A stretch of 64,000 bases of DNA from positions 57,604,529 to 57,668,528 of the forward strand of contig CM055103.1 in the NCBI GenBank assembly GCA_029204225.1, read 5' to 3'. Position numbers and translations under genes: made by a program. The notes below the pieces were generated by a model that was not told the DNA's origin, made no database searches, and saw only the letters and a list, made by a program, of their open reading frames with translations. Of this stretch, positions 38,224 through 48,262 are shown in pieces. This stretch comes from Diphasiastrum complanatum. Taxonomy: Eukaryota > Streptophyta > Lycopodiopsida > Lycopodiales > Lycopodiaceae. Position 1 is the stretch's first letter; each line of letters starts with the position of its first letter.

Positions 38224-41200
38224 CTCCTCCTCAAATCTAGCCTTGGAGATCACAATGCTTTTATCAATAACTCCAATTGAAGATCTAAGCTTGACAAATG
38301 AATCTTTAGGTAAAAGTTTAGTAAACAAATCAGCCAAGCAACTTGATGATGGCACGTGTTGGAGCTTGATCTCTTTAGCTTGCACTTTTTCCCTCACGAA
38401 ATGATGAGCAATTTCGATGTGTTTGCTCCTTGCATGGAATGTAGGATTAGTTGCAAGTGATTGGGCTGATTGGTTGTCACAATAGATGATAGGGATCTCC
38501 TCCTCCATGACATGAAGCTCCACCAATAGCCTTTTGAGCCACAAGACCTCCTTGCATGTTGATGTCAAGGCCTTGTATTCGAATTCTGTGGAAGATAGGA
38601 AGATGGTATCTTGCTTTTTGGAAAGCCATGATACTACTCCATCACATAGAAAGGTGGCAAAGGTACTTGTTGATCTTCTATCCACTTTGTCACCTGCAAA
38701 ATCCGAGTCACTATAGACTCTTAAGCCAAGATTAGTTCCTCTATACAAAATACCAAAATTCTTAGTGAATGAAATGTATCTAAGAACTCTTTTGGCCATC
38801 TTCCAATGTGAAACTAGAGGACTTTGCATGAATTGGCTTAACTTTCTAACACTATAACTAAGATCAGGTCTAGTTATAGTTAAATAGATCAAGGAGCCAA
38901 TAAGCCTTCTATATAATGTGATGTCCTCAAAGGATGCTTCATCACAACCAATAGATGCTTTTACATGTTGCTCCATTGGTGTCTCAATGCCTTTACAATT
39001 CTTCATTCCAAATCTATTTAGGATGGATGTAGCATATTTAGATTGACAAATGAAGCTAAAATCACATCCTCTAATAACCTCTATTCCAAGAATGAAGCTC
39101 AATAGGCCGAGATCTACCATCTTAAACTCTTTTGCTAAAGCAATTTTTACATCTCTAATTCCATCTAGATCATTACCACTCAAGATAATGTCATCTACAT
39201 ACAAAACAAGAATAATGATCATGCCATCATGAAAACTTATATACAATGATGGATCATAGGCACTCATTACAAAATTGATGGAAATGAGAAAAGAGTTTAG
39301 CCTAGAGTACCATGCTCTAGGTGCTTGCTTGAGCCCATAAAGACTCTTCTTCAAAAAACACACCTTTCCTTCATGCTTTGCCTTGATGAAGCCCTCGGGT
39401 TGCCTCATGTAGATCTCTTCCTTTGCATTTGTGAAGTCAAGTTGGAATAGCTCCCAATTGAAGGTTGTAGCAAGACTAATGATCAACCTGATAGTAACAA
39501 GCTTAGCCACAGGAGCAAAAGTCTCATCATAGTCAATGCCTTTGGTTTGTAAAAAACCTTTGGCAACAAGCCTAGCTTTATGCTTGCTTATTGATCCATC
39601 TTGATTATACTTCAATCTAAACACCCACTTGCAATCAAGAGGTTTCTTCCCTTGAGGAAGATCCACAAGATCCCAAGTATGATTCTCAATAAGAGCATCA
39701 TACTCTACTTGCATAGCATCCATCCAACTTTTAGACTTACAAGCATCTTCATAGCATGTTGGCTCATCTAACATTGAAGTAAGAAAGGTGTAAGATGTGA
39801 AAGATGATGAGCCTTCCCTTTGATCACCTTGACCATCATAGGTGAGCCTCAATGGCTCGGATCTTGCCCTTGTAGATCTTCTTGGAGTTCTTGGAGTTCT
39901 TGCATCTTGAGGTGGATCCTCAAGTTCTTCTTCACTTGGAAGCTCCTCCTCCATCCTAGCATGATCCTTGGCATCAAGATGATTAGTAGCATTATCATCC
40001 AAATCACAAGCATGTCCTTCATAAAAAATAGCATCCCTACTCACTATCACCTTGCTAGTGATGGGATTGAAGACTCTATAACCTTTGCTATTCTCACCAT
40101 ATCCCACAAAGATGCCTTTGATGGATGTTGCATCATCCTTCCTTCTCTTATCCAAGGATTGGTGTACATAGCAAGTGGATCCAAAAACTTTGAGATCTTT
40201 GAGATTGGGCTTCTCTCCAAATAGAGCTTCAAATGGTGTGATTCCTCCAATGGCTTGGTTTGGCAATCTATTGCACAAATAGTTAGCACAAGTTATTGCT
40301 TTACCCCAAAATGGTTTGGATAGAGAAGCATCTAGCCTTAAGGCCTTAGCACACTCACAAAGAGATCTATTTCTTCTCTCACTCACTCCATTTTGTTGAG
40401 GGGTGTATGGACATGACAACTCCCTCTTTATGCCATTAGAAATACAAAAGTCAATCAACTTATTGGAGATATATTCACCTCCATTATCACTCCTTAATAC
40501 CTTAATCTTGGTACTAAGTTGATTTTCTACCAAAGTCTTGAACTTTACAAAAGAATCAAACACCATTGATTTGCTAGACAAGAGGTACATCCAACAAAAT
40601 CTAGAATAGTCATCAATGAAGATTACATAGTACTTGGCACCACCATTAGACTCATGTGAAAAACTATGAACATCCGAATGGATGAGTTCAAGAGGATAGT
40701 TTGATCTTGATGTAGATCTTGAGAAGGGTAGCTTGTGAGCCTTTGAGAGGCTGCATGCTTCACATCTCTTCCCACACTTTGACAAATGCTTGGGGAGTCC
40801 AACTGCAAGCTCCTTTGTAGTCATAGATTCCATGGCTTTGTAGTTGGGGTGGCCCAACCTTTTGTGCCACAGTTCCACCTTTGATAGATCCACCTTTGCC
40901 AAGTTAACACTCTCCACTGCAATATTAGCATCAAGCTTAAACAATCTACCTTGATTAAAGCCTTTGGCTATACATTCATCATTTCTAAGGATGGAACAAA
41001 CTCCATGCTTGAATTGTACATCTAGGCCATTATCCATTAACTGGTCAACACTAAGCAAATTCTTGGTTAACTTAGGAACATAAAGAACATTATCTAGATT
41101 CATCCTTTTGGATGATCCCACATACAAGGGAATTGTTCCTATTTCACTTATCTTACATTCTTGACTACTTGCAGTATAGATTGATCTATGTAAGTCATTG

Positions 41201-42189
41201 TAAGAAAGTAAGGTGGAGAATATGTCCTTTTGATATGTCATGTGGGAACTTGCCCCACTATCAATCCACCAAGAATCATTGGTGTTGCTCTTGGATGATG
41301 GTGGTTTGTTGGAAACCATCAAGGATGACTCTTCATCCTCCTCTTCCTCCTGATGTGCAATGTTGCTTTGTTTGCTCTCTTGTGCCTTCTTCTTCTTGAG
41401 ACATTGTGATGCAAAATGTCCTTTCTTTCCACAGAAAAAACATTTGTACTTGGACTTGTCTTTGATCTTGCCCTTTGAGCTTGAAGTCTCATCCTCCTCC
41501 TTGGTCTCCTTGAAGTGCTTCTTCTTGCCATTGGTCTTCTTCTTGCTTTTAAATGAGAAATTAGCTTTTTCATCACCATCCTGCAGAGAAATAGCATTCA
41601 TTCTTGCATTGGTATGCAACATCCTACACTCTTCAGCTACTAATACACTGTGTAGCTTTTCTATAGTAGGCAAAGTGTCTTGGATTGCAAAGCTTTGGAC
41701 CAAATTTGTAAAGCCACTCCCTAGACCATTTAGGACAATCTGAACAAGCTCACTATCTTGAATCTTCTCTCCAATGGAAGCTAACTCCCTATTAAGAGAC
41801 TTGATTCTTAGCACATAATCTTGTGCATTCTCATCACTCCTCTTCCTGCTTTGTAGAATCTGGTTCCTAAGCATGAGAACCCTCAAAGTGTTACTAGACT
41901 CATAGATAGATTTTAAAGATTCCCAAGCCTCTTTAGCACTCTTACATGATGATACTTCCCTTAAAAGATCATTGCTTACATTCATCTTAATACAGTGAAG
42001 TGCAAGCCTAGACCTCTTCTTGTATCTCACTAATTCCTGTGCACCTAGAGGTTCATCTTCATCATCTATTAGAAACTCATAAAGATCCTGGAGCACCATT
42101 AGTGACTCCATCCTCACTTTCCAAATAGCATAATTGGTAGAATTTAACCTCTCACTAGCTTCTAGAAGGTAGGCTCCCACTGATCCCAT
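38185..42189 (-). CDS. Ty1/copia gag-pol polyprotein, single intact frame of 1,334 codons
   Basis: The polyprotein packages element RNA and reverse transcribes and integrates it. Domains: gag, residues 1-240; zinc knuckle CFFCGKKGHFASQC at 250-263; protease D310-S-G-A; integrase zinc motif H442/H447/C476/C479; integrase core D506, D568, E604 (35 residues between the last two); linker to about 840; reverse transcriptase 850-1,080 with D918 and YVDD at 997-1,000; RNase H with D1161, E1202 and D1238. No stops or frameshifts. Oddities: the reverse transcriptase goes from QLDFTNA straight to KEEIYM, lacking about six residues (FLxGDL-type) found in the family D relative; RNase H reads STEFEY rather than STEAEY; the frame continues through the polypurine tract, encoding EEECEK, and about 12 codons into the 3' LTR. 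The ATG at 42,189 precedes MGSVGAYLLEASERLNSTNY, typical of copia gag. Confidence 0.95.
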   Translation of the reverse strand: MGSVGAYLLEASERLNSTNYAIWKVRMESLMVLQDLYEFLIDDEDEPLGAQELVRYKKRSRLALHCIKMNVSNDLLREVSSCKSAKEAWESLKSIYESSNTLRVLMLRNQILQSRKRSDENAQDYVLRIKSLNRELASIGEKIQDSELVQIVLNGLGSGFTNLVQSFAIQDTLPTIEKLHSVLVAEECRMLHTNARMNAISLQDGDEKANFSFKSKKKTNGKKKHFKETKEEDETSSSKGKIKDKSKYKCFFCGKKGHFASQCLKKKKAQESKQSNIAHQEEEEDEESSLMVSNKPPSSKSNTNDSWWIDSGASSHMTYQKDIFSTLLSYNDLHRSIYTASSQECKISEIGTIPLYVGSSKRMNLDNVLYVPKLTKNLLSVDQLMDNGLDVQFKHGVCSILRNDECIAKGFNQGRLFKLDANIAVESVNLAKVDLSKVELWHKRLGHPNYKAMESMTTKELAVGLPKHLSKCGKRCEACSLSKAHKLPFSRSTSRSNYPLELIHSDVHSFSHESNGGAKYYVIFIDDYSRFCWMYLLSSKSMVFDSFVKFKTLVENQLSTKIKVLRSDNGGEYISNKLIDFCISNGIKRELSCPYTPQQNGVSERRNRSLCECAKALRLDASLSKPFWGKAITCANYLCNRLPNQAIGGITPFEALFGEKPNLKDLKVFGSTCYVHQSLDKRRKDDATSIKGIFVGYGENSKGYRVFNPITSKVIVSRDAIFYEGHACDLDDNATNHLDAKDHARMEEELPSEEELEDPPQDARTPRTPRRSTRARSEPLRLTYDGQGDQREGSSSFTSYTFLTSMLDEPTCYEDACKSKSWMDAMQVEYDALIENHTWDLVDLPQGKKPLDCKWVFRLKYNQDGSISKHKARLVAKGFLQTKGIDYDETFAPVAKLVTIRLIISLATTFNWELFQLDFTNAKEEIYMRQPEGFIKAKHEGKVCFLKKSLYGLKQAPRAWYSRLNSFLISINFVMSAYDPSLYISFHDGMIIILVLYVDDIILSGNDLDGIRDVKIALAKEFKMVDLGLLSFILGIEVIRGCDFSFICQSKYATSILNRFGMKNCKGIETPMEQHVKASIGCDEASFEDITLYRRLIGSLIYLTITRPDLSYSVRKLSQFMQSPLVSHWKMAKRVLRYISFTKNFGILYRGTNLGLRVYSDSDFAGDKVDRRSTSTFATFLCDGVVSWLSKKQDTIFLSSTEFEYKALTSTCKEVLWLKRLLVELHVMEEEIPIIYCDNQSAQSLATNPTFHARSKHIEIAHHFVREKVQAKEIKLQHVPSSSCLADLFTKLLPKDSFVKLRSSIGVIDKSIVISKARFEEECEKLPTLANLAM
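38224..38232 (-). other. Polypurine tract
   Basis: Minus strand GAGGAGGAG directly before the 3' LTR TGTGAAAAATT. It primes plus-strand DNA synthesis, and here it is also coding (Glu-Glu-Glu near the polyprotein end). Confidence 0.9.
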
Positions 42190-42808
42190 CTTACTAGCAA
42201 GATTCTACACACAAGATATAGATTTGTTTGGACCTGAAACTCACAAAGGTTTCTAACTTGCAGTGTTTCACTCAAATGTTGACTTCTAATCCAACAAATG
42301 GATTTGTAATCACAGTTCTATCACTCCCTCACAAGCTGGAATGAAGATAAGATGAGATGAAAACTACACTCAAGCAAATCTTGCCAATCTTGGCTATTCT
42401 TGGACAAAAACTGACTCTATCTCTCTCATTCACTTTGATGTACTTTCAAGACCTGGTTTCCACTTTAAGAAGGTCTGAAATCAGCCTAGATTAATTAGTT
42501 TTCATGAAACAAATTCAAAACTAATCAATGGCAAGTGATCTTGATAGCTTATCCTAGGATTTGCACTAAAAATTACATCAAACTGACACCATATGAATTT
42601 TCTATGATCCAATGAATATGGGTTATTAAATGCTGGTTCAGAGATGCCCACACGTGTGAACAGTACGGATTTTGATCCTGAAAAAGTTTGGGATCAAATC
42701 CCCTCACCAAAACCTGGATACCAGCTCGCCCTTCCAATACTAGCTTTTTGCACCAAAACCTGCTAAAACTGGATTAGACTCAAACACAGATCAATGGCCT
42801 TGTACTTG
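42190..42808 (-). other. 5' leader of the family A element
   Basis: Untranslated sequence between the primer site and the gag ATG. It holds another CCCACACGTGTG palindrome near 42,650, followed by a block (GATCAAATCCCCTCACCAAAA) also present in family B leaders at 5,168 and 6,462. Confidence 0.8.
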
Positions 42809-42820
42809 GCTCTGATACCA
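42809..42820 (-). other. Primer-binding site (initiator Met tRNA)
   Basis: Minus strand TGGTATCAGAGC, an exact complement of the initiator Met tRNA 3' end, abutting the 5' LTR. Confidence 0.95.
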
Positions 42821-43511
42821 TGTAAAAAGTACAGTACTAAGGACCATAAATGGATCTTTGAATGATCCACAAGGTGATTGTATGCTTGTTAAACAATCTA
42901 TCAGAAACTAGTCATCAGAAAACAAGATCTAGTTTAGCAGCTTGATAGGAAACAAGTAGAGACAATCAAAGCATTGACCAAATAGTCTAATCCAACTCCA
43001 CACGTGTGGAAATAAGGCTGTAGTACAGCCTGTAGACAGTGTTTACAAATTGCCAAAGCTGGGTTTCATTGGAAAAATAGAGTAATCACCATACAATGAG
43101 AGGAAACTCGAGTTTCTCCTTGAGGCTCCAAAAAGTTTCTATCTTCTCACTATGGAGAATGGAAATACATAGTAAAACACACTTCCTTTGCAAAGTTAGG
43201 TGAAAATCCAGCATGTAATAAGGAAGTAGACTCCACTTTCTTGCCCTAATGTGAAAACCCTAGTCTAGATCCAAGAGTCATGCTTGGTAGGTGCATGGTA
43301 GGTACAAATCTCATCATAAATCATGGTCTAGATCCTACAAAGTAGGAATCACTACCAAATAAACACAACCACTCCTCTTGACTCGTGGTAACCTACTTTA
43401 GGTGTGTATGTACAAGTGGCACTTTGGCCATTCAAGTAACCAACAAACAATATTAACAAAATGTACAATACTCTACATGGCTAGATTTGCCAATGTAGGC
43501 AATTTTTCACA
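42821..43511 (-). repeat. LTR, family A (5' LTR)
   Basis: 691 bp, TGTAAAAAGTACAG to CAATTTTTCACA; the fourth base differs from the partner (TGTA versus TGTG). It keeps an intact CACACGTGTG palindrome at 42,999-43,008. This is the LTR from which transcription would start, on the minus strand. Confidence 0.97.
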
Positions 43512-43516
43512 TGTTT
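43512..43516. other. Target-site duplication TGTTT, right copy
   Basis: Matches 37,528-37,532 exactly. Confidence 0.95.
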
Positions 43517-43574
43517 TAGGGCAGGCGTGGCCCAATGAGAATGGAAGAATTAGTTTTTCTCCATCACAACCAAC

Positions 43575-43575
<1 letters not shown>

Positions 43576-43622
<47 letters not shown>
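43576..43622. repeat. (TA)n microsatellite, ~46 bp
   Basis: Uninterrupted TA run starting in CATTATATA, 60 bp beyond the retrotransposon end, followed by a short GT run (AGAGTGTGTGTG). Confidence 0.97.
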
Positions 43623-43625
<3 letters not shown>

Positions 43626-45457
43626 TAAAACTATTTAGAGAGTGTGTGTGTGTTTTTGCCATCGAAAATGTCATGTTGTGCTGCCAAAAATGTCACGCTC
43701 TGTGCACAAAAAATGTCACATGCTTTTGCAAAGGAAAAAGCCAAAAAATATTTTTAAAGAAATGGTAAAACAAAAAAAGAACACATACAAGCCATTTGTT
43801 TTTTCACACACACATTTCAATTTTTTGGCCCTGCCTTGCTTTGCAAGGAGGACTTAGCATTCATGTTGAGGATTGACCTGCTTGTGTTGTGATTATCATA
43901 TAAAAGACATAAATAAATAATTGAAATTTGTATTTTAGGTTTTCCTGAGTACGACATGTGGCAGTTTTAAATTAATTGGCTATTTTAAATTTCTTTTCTT
44001 GAGCTATTGCTTTTTCTTTTTCTTTTTCCAATTTATAGTACCGATTTTTTTTTTTAATTCTTTGTTAGTTCACACATGGAATCATGTTACCATGTTTCTT
44101 GCCATTTTTTGTATTCTGATGCTCATGGTTAACGTTAGGAGTTTTTTTTTTGGTATTGCAAATTTCGGAAACTGTTTTCTGTTTATTTCACTGTCCCGGG
44201 TGTGGTCAATAGAGTGGGCTTCTTAATTTTTGTTCAAAAGTATACTGTCATTTGGTTTTTTGCAACAATTGCCAACTCCAGAAGAAAGCAAAATGCATTG
44301 AAATTTGATTGACTCGTACATATAGCCTAAGAAGAACATTTGCAACAATCGCCAACTCCAGAAGAAAGCAAAATGCATTGAAATTTGATTGACTCGTACA
44401 AATAGCCTAAGAAGAACATTTTCAAATAGCACGATTTAGCCATCAAGAGCACATATTTATGTTTCTCGCCATACTTGTATAGTCTTGACTATGTACATAC
44501 AAGAGTCCCGTTTCATTCAAAGCTATTCTCTTGAAAAGCAAGCTAGAAAGAGCTCCCAATTACTGAGAGCATATTTTTAGTGACTAGTGCTGCAAAATGG
44601 CTCATTGATCTGTCAAACACAACTCTTGTGCAATGTTTTCGCCAGAATGAAACTTGCAAAGCTTTCTGAAAATTTGTTTACTGAAACATGCTGATAAGGT
44701 TGACATGTGGCCCTTGATAGACCAGCTGAATTTTTTAAAGAGGTCTGATATCATCAAAAAGTTCAAAAGTCTCTAGTGCCAGCTGGAGCAATTAAACCAC
44801 CATGGTCCCATCCATGACATGAACAAACTATCTTAAACATTTGACAATCTGGAAAGTCGTTGAACTATCCAACCCAGTGGAGATCTCATCCATAGAAAGG
44901 GCTTTTCCTAGTACCACCAGCATTTTTCCTGAGTGACCATCAGCATGAAAGAGTTACTTAGAAAGTTTTGAAACTTTGTAAACTTCAGCTGTCAGAGATG
45001 TAGATATACTAGCTTTTCAATTACTGTATCACTTACGAGTTGTGACTCTTTTTTTTTCCCCAGATATTCCTCTCCGCATACCATTTCCTACTAGAGTATC
45101 AGCACAAATGTCAAGCCCTGGGATCTGCACTCCAGAAAAGATGAACCAGCGGAAGTGAGATAGCATGTTATACTGCATAATATGCAAATAACTGGTTGAT
45201 GCTGTCAAACAAAGGTCAATTGCTAGATAATCAAACCACTATTTCCCAAAAAGTATACCAAGGCCACAAACCTTTAAAACGTAATCTGTCATAATGCTAG
45301 TTTCTTGGCCTTGCACTACACTTGCCTGATCAATGCAACCAACTAACCAATAATAAAAATTGAAGCATCATGAATATAGAGGGACCAGGAAGGAGTTGAA
45401 AGAAGAGATGTCTGAAGTTAAACACATTCATGGATGAATTTGAGTTGGTAACTGAAA
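43623..45457. other. Spacer, no gene supported
   Basis: AT-rich DNA. AAAATGTCA(C/T) recurs three times at 43,668-43,711 at ~23-24 bp spacing. An 80-bp exact-type tandem duplication lies at 44,262-44,421 (listed separately). From 44,560 to 45,450 the sequence is more balanced and could include untranslated host exons, but no protein motif is seen. Confidence 0.4.
44262..44421. repeat. 80-bp tandem duplication
   Basis: GCAACAATTGCCAACTCCAG at 44,262 is repeated as GCAACAATCGCCAACTCCAG at 44,342, and the rest of the 80 bp matches except for one further base (CATATAGCC versus CAAATAGCC). Near-identity implies a recent duplication. Confidence 0.95.
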
Positions 45458-45997
45458 ATAGACACTTTTCCAACTATAGAAAAGCTTCACAGTGTATTAG
45501 TGGCTGAAGAGTGTAGGATGCTCCATGCAAAATCTAGGATGAGTTCCTTGTCTTTGCAGGATGGTGATGAGAAAGCCAATTTCTCATTCAAGGGCAAAAA
45601 GAAGACCAATGGAAAGAAGAAGCATCCAAAGGAGGCCAAAGAAGAGAATGATGCATCAAGCTCAAAGGACGAGTCAAAGCAGAAATGCTTCTTATGTGGA
45701 AAGAAGGGGCATTATGCATCTGAATGCTACAAGAGGCTAAGAGCACAAGTGGAGGAGGACAAACAAGGAAACCTTGCAAAGGAGGAGGAGGAGGATGAAG
45801 TAGATGTATTCTTGATAGCATCTACATCCTCACCAACAAGTAATAGCAATTCAAGAGACAATTGGTGGATCGACAGTGGGGCTAGCTCCCATATGTCTTG
45901 TGAAAAGGACTTTTTCTCAACCTTACACTCTTTCAATGATGCTAAAAAGTTTGTCTTTACTGTAAATGATGAAGAGTGTAGGATAGATGGTGTTTAG
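45458..45997 (+). pseudogene. Ty1/copia gag end and protease fragment (family A-like)
   Basis: The plus-strand frame opens at about 45,458 with DTFPTIEKLHSVLVAEECRM, which matches residues 171-190 of the family A polyprotein. It continues with a Lys-rich stretch, a zinc knuckle CFLCGKKGHYASEC and the protease site WWIDSGASSHMS. It ends at a TAG at 45,995 after VNDEECRIDGV, where the family A protein continues. Upstream of 45,458 the similarity stops, so gag is truncated. No internal ATG is needed because this was an internal part of a polyprotein. The protease active site is intact. Confidence 0.85.
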
Positions 45998-46011
45998 AAT
46001 CCTCAAAATGC

Positions 46012-46893
46012 ATGGATGTAGAAAATGTCCTTTATGTACCAGCAATCACCAAGAATATGCTTAGTGTTGGTCTACTCTTAGAAAGTGGTTTGGATGTCCA
46101 CTTAAAGCATGGTGTTTGCTTCATCTTGAAGAATGATGTTTGCATTGCAAAGGGATTTAAACATGGAAGATTGTTTAAGTTGGAGGCTAGTGTTGCTTTT
46201 GAAAGAATGAGCTTGGCAAAGGAGGAGATCACTCAAGAGGAGATCTTGGCAAAGTGTGACCTTGCTTGCATTGAGGAGGAGCATCAAAAGGAGGAAGATC
46301 TTGAGGATCAGCCTCAAAGCATGAGAGTTCCAAGGGAGTCCTCAATGACAATGGCCGAGTCATCAAATTGCATGCAAATTGTCCATTCAAGTGTGCATCT
46401 TGCAAGGGTGGTGAGCATTGGAGAGTCTACTATCTTTGAATACTTTTTGGAAAGTAGTAGTAGACATGAGGTGACTTGTTTCTTACCTTTAAGATCCTTG
46501 GTGTTTATTACTTTGTATGACAAGACAATGAAATGGGATGCTTTGAAAACTACATTTGTTGTTGATAAAGCAATTTCATTGGATAACTATTTTTGTAATA
46601 GTTTGAATAGAGTCATAAAAGATGAAACATCATTTGCTTTGGAAATCTTTGTGTCCACATGCTTTGTGCATGATCATTCCAATGTAAGGACCAAAGATTA
46701 TCCTATTTCAATGATAGGAATAATGGTAGTGTTTTGCTCTTCAAGTAGAGATTGTAGAATCTACTTGTTTTCCATCAAAGAAGTTGTCAATGGTGGAAAT
46801 GTGATCTTTCACAAGTGGAAGATTTGTAAACTTGAAGAAGCACCTTTGGATCAACACGTTAAGATCCACAAGAGTGATTGGATGCTTCCTTAA
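46012..46893 (+). CDS. Open 294-codon frame made of rearranged copia integrase pieces
   Basis: Starts at an ATG and stays open for 293 residues. It begins like the protease/GAG-pre-integrase border (MDVENVLYVPAITKNMLSVG, HLKHGVCFILKNDVCIAKGF), skips the HHCC motif, and jumps to an acidic linker like that found at the end of integrase (EEEHQKEEDLEDQPQSMRVP). It then returns to pieces resembling the integrase core start (MQIVHSSVH, with Ser in place of catalytic Asp) and, more diverged, the later integrase region (DKAISLDNYFCNSLNRVI, STCFVHDHSN, GGNVIFHKWK). The last ~11 codons lie in an opposite-strand family B LTR. No catalytic triad remains, so it is not an integrase. Whether it is translated is unknown; it may be a non-autonomous element frame or chance survival. 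Confidence 0.6.
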   Translation: MDVENVLYVPAITKNMLSVGLLLESGLDVHLKHGVCFILKNDVCIAKGFKHGRLFKLEASVAFERMSLAKEEITQEEILAKCDLACIEEEHQKEEDLEDQPQSMRVPRESSMTMAESSNCMQIVHSSVHLARVVSIGESTIFEYFLESSSRHEVTCFLPLRSLVFITLYDKTMKWDALKTTFVVDKAISLDNYFCNSLNRVIKDETSFALEIFVSTCFVHDHSNVRTKDYPISMIGIMVVFCSSSRDCRIYLFSIKEVVNGGNVIFHKWKICKLEEAPLDQHVKIHKSDWMLP

Positions 46894-47517
46894 CAATCTA
46901 CCAAAAAACTAGACACAAAAAGTTGATCTAGATTGGCAATTTGACAAACAACAAGCATTAACAATCAAACGCATTGATCAACATTGAAATCCAAGCCCAC
47001 ATGTGTACTGCAGGCTCTAGTACGGCTTTCAACCTGAGAAACAAGTAGAAATTAGTTTGGTTGCATTTGGATCACAAAAACTCAATGTACATAGTGAACT
47101 AGCTTGAGATTGCTAATGAGTTCCAAAATTTTTCTATCTTCTCACTATGGGAGCTTGGGATACATAGCAAATTCGACTTCCTTCTTGAAGTTAGATGGAT
47201 TTCCAGCATGTAATAAGGAAGTTAACTCACCCTTCTTGCCCTAAAATGAAACCCTAGTCTATTTCCTAGAGCTATGCTTGGTAGGTAGCTAGTTGGTCAA
47301 ATTTTCACCTTAAACTTAGGTGTAGGTCCTATAAAGTAGGGATGACCACCAAATAGACGTGACCAACTCTCTTGACTTGACCTAACCTATATTAGGAGTG
47401 GTTTGCCACGTGGCATCTTGGCCTTACATGTGTGGAACCCAATTATACACAATATTTACAATGTTCTACATGGTCTTTGATCAAGCTAGATTTGCCAATT
47501 TTTGGCAATTCTTCACA
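46861..47517 (-). repeat. LTR, family B, lacking its first ~40 bp
   Basis: Matches 5,342-5,999 from AAGATCCACAAGAGTGATTGG to CAATTCTTCACA. The left junction at 46,860/46,861 fuses it to the end of the rearranged integrase frame on the plus strand. A purine tract (minus strand GAGGAG) follows at 47,518. Confidence 0.9.
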
Positions 47518-47939
47518 CTCCTCAAATTTAGCTTGATCTATTTACACTCTCTTGATAGATGAATGAGAGTTTTTAGAAGCGTCTAAAAAATCCAGCTACA
47601 AACAAGGAACTTTTGAGACTCCAATAGAGAATGATGTCCATGAAGGATCTTTCACCACCTCTTAGAGGCTCCCTTACAAGATGTTCCATAAATGTGCCTA
47701 TATACATGTAGCTCACTTTAAAAACTATACATCATGCCAAGCCATGGATTTCAAGACATTTTGTGCACTTCAAGATACAATTAAAATTTTAAGTGCATAA
47801 ATAATGTTGCCAAAGACAACTTGCCTTGCTTGATCCATATGATTGAGCCTTGATGGCTCCATCTTGATACTCAAGATTCTTCTTGGAGTCCTTGGGTCTT
47901 GAGCTTGCTCCTCCACTTGACTTGACTCCAAACCATCAA
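47518..47939 (-). mobile_element. Family B internal remnant
   Basis: Matches 6,000-6,409 of the short family B derivative: purine tract, AATCCAGCTACAAACAAGGA, then the integrase C-terminal remnant. It breaks at 47,939 within CCATCAA, before the leader and primer site. Confidence 0.85.
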
Positions 47940-48262
47940 ACACGGACTACTGCATCAGATGGTAAAGCTCAAGCCAACATTTTGAAAGCGGTCTTTTTGC
48001 ACAAATTAGTATTGCAAAAAAATTATGCCCATTGTTTTGCGGTGCCATAATGCCTATACATTTCTTATTTGAAGTTGTATGTTTTTTGTCTAAGACTTTT
48101 GTATTGGTACAGATAAAATCGATACCCGAAATCAAACACAGGTTTCAATTCCGGCTATGAGTTCCATGAACAGGTTTCGATTCCGGCTACGAGTTTGATG
48201 CCGGTGCTACTTGTCTAAAAATGTCCAAAATCATGATACTAATTTGTATTTTGATATGACAG
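47940..48262. other. Spacer
   Basis: A ~32-bp phrase, CAGGTTTC(A/G)ATTCCGGCTA, occurs at 48,140 and 48,172 in tandem. Nothing else is recognised. Confidence 0.5.

Larger units (their letters stand above)
37533..43511 (-). mobile_element. Complete Ty1/copia LTR retrotransposon, family A
   Basis: This 5,979-bp element has every structural part in order on the minus strand: 5' LTR (42,821-43,511), initiator Met tRNA primer site (42,809-42,820), leader, one gag-pol frame (42,189-38,185), polypurine tract (38,224-38,232) and 3' LTR (37,533-38,223), flanked by TGTTT duplications. The two LTRs are both 691 bp and differ at about ten positions by my hand count, roughly 1.4 %, so the insertion is fairly recent. 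It is the only element in the window that could plausibly supply proteins for the short family B derivatives, whose LTR ends and primer site are similar. Confidence 0.97.

Noticed and set aside
38114-41743. Plus-strand ORFs opposite the family A polyprotein
   Set aside because: Shadows of the minus-strand 1,334-codon gag-pol frame.
42801-42820. tRNA gene at the TGGTATCAGAGC sequences
   Set aside because: Only the 3' acceptor complement is present; this is a primer-binding site beside an LTR, not a tRNA gene. No other tRNA-like cloverleaf was noticed.
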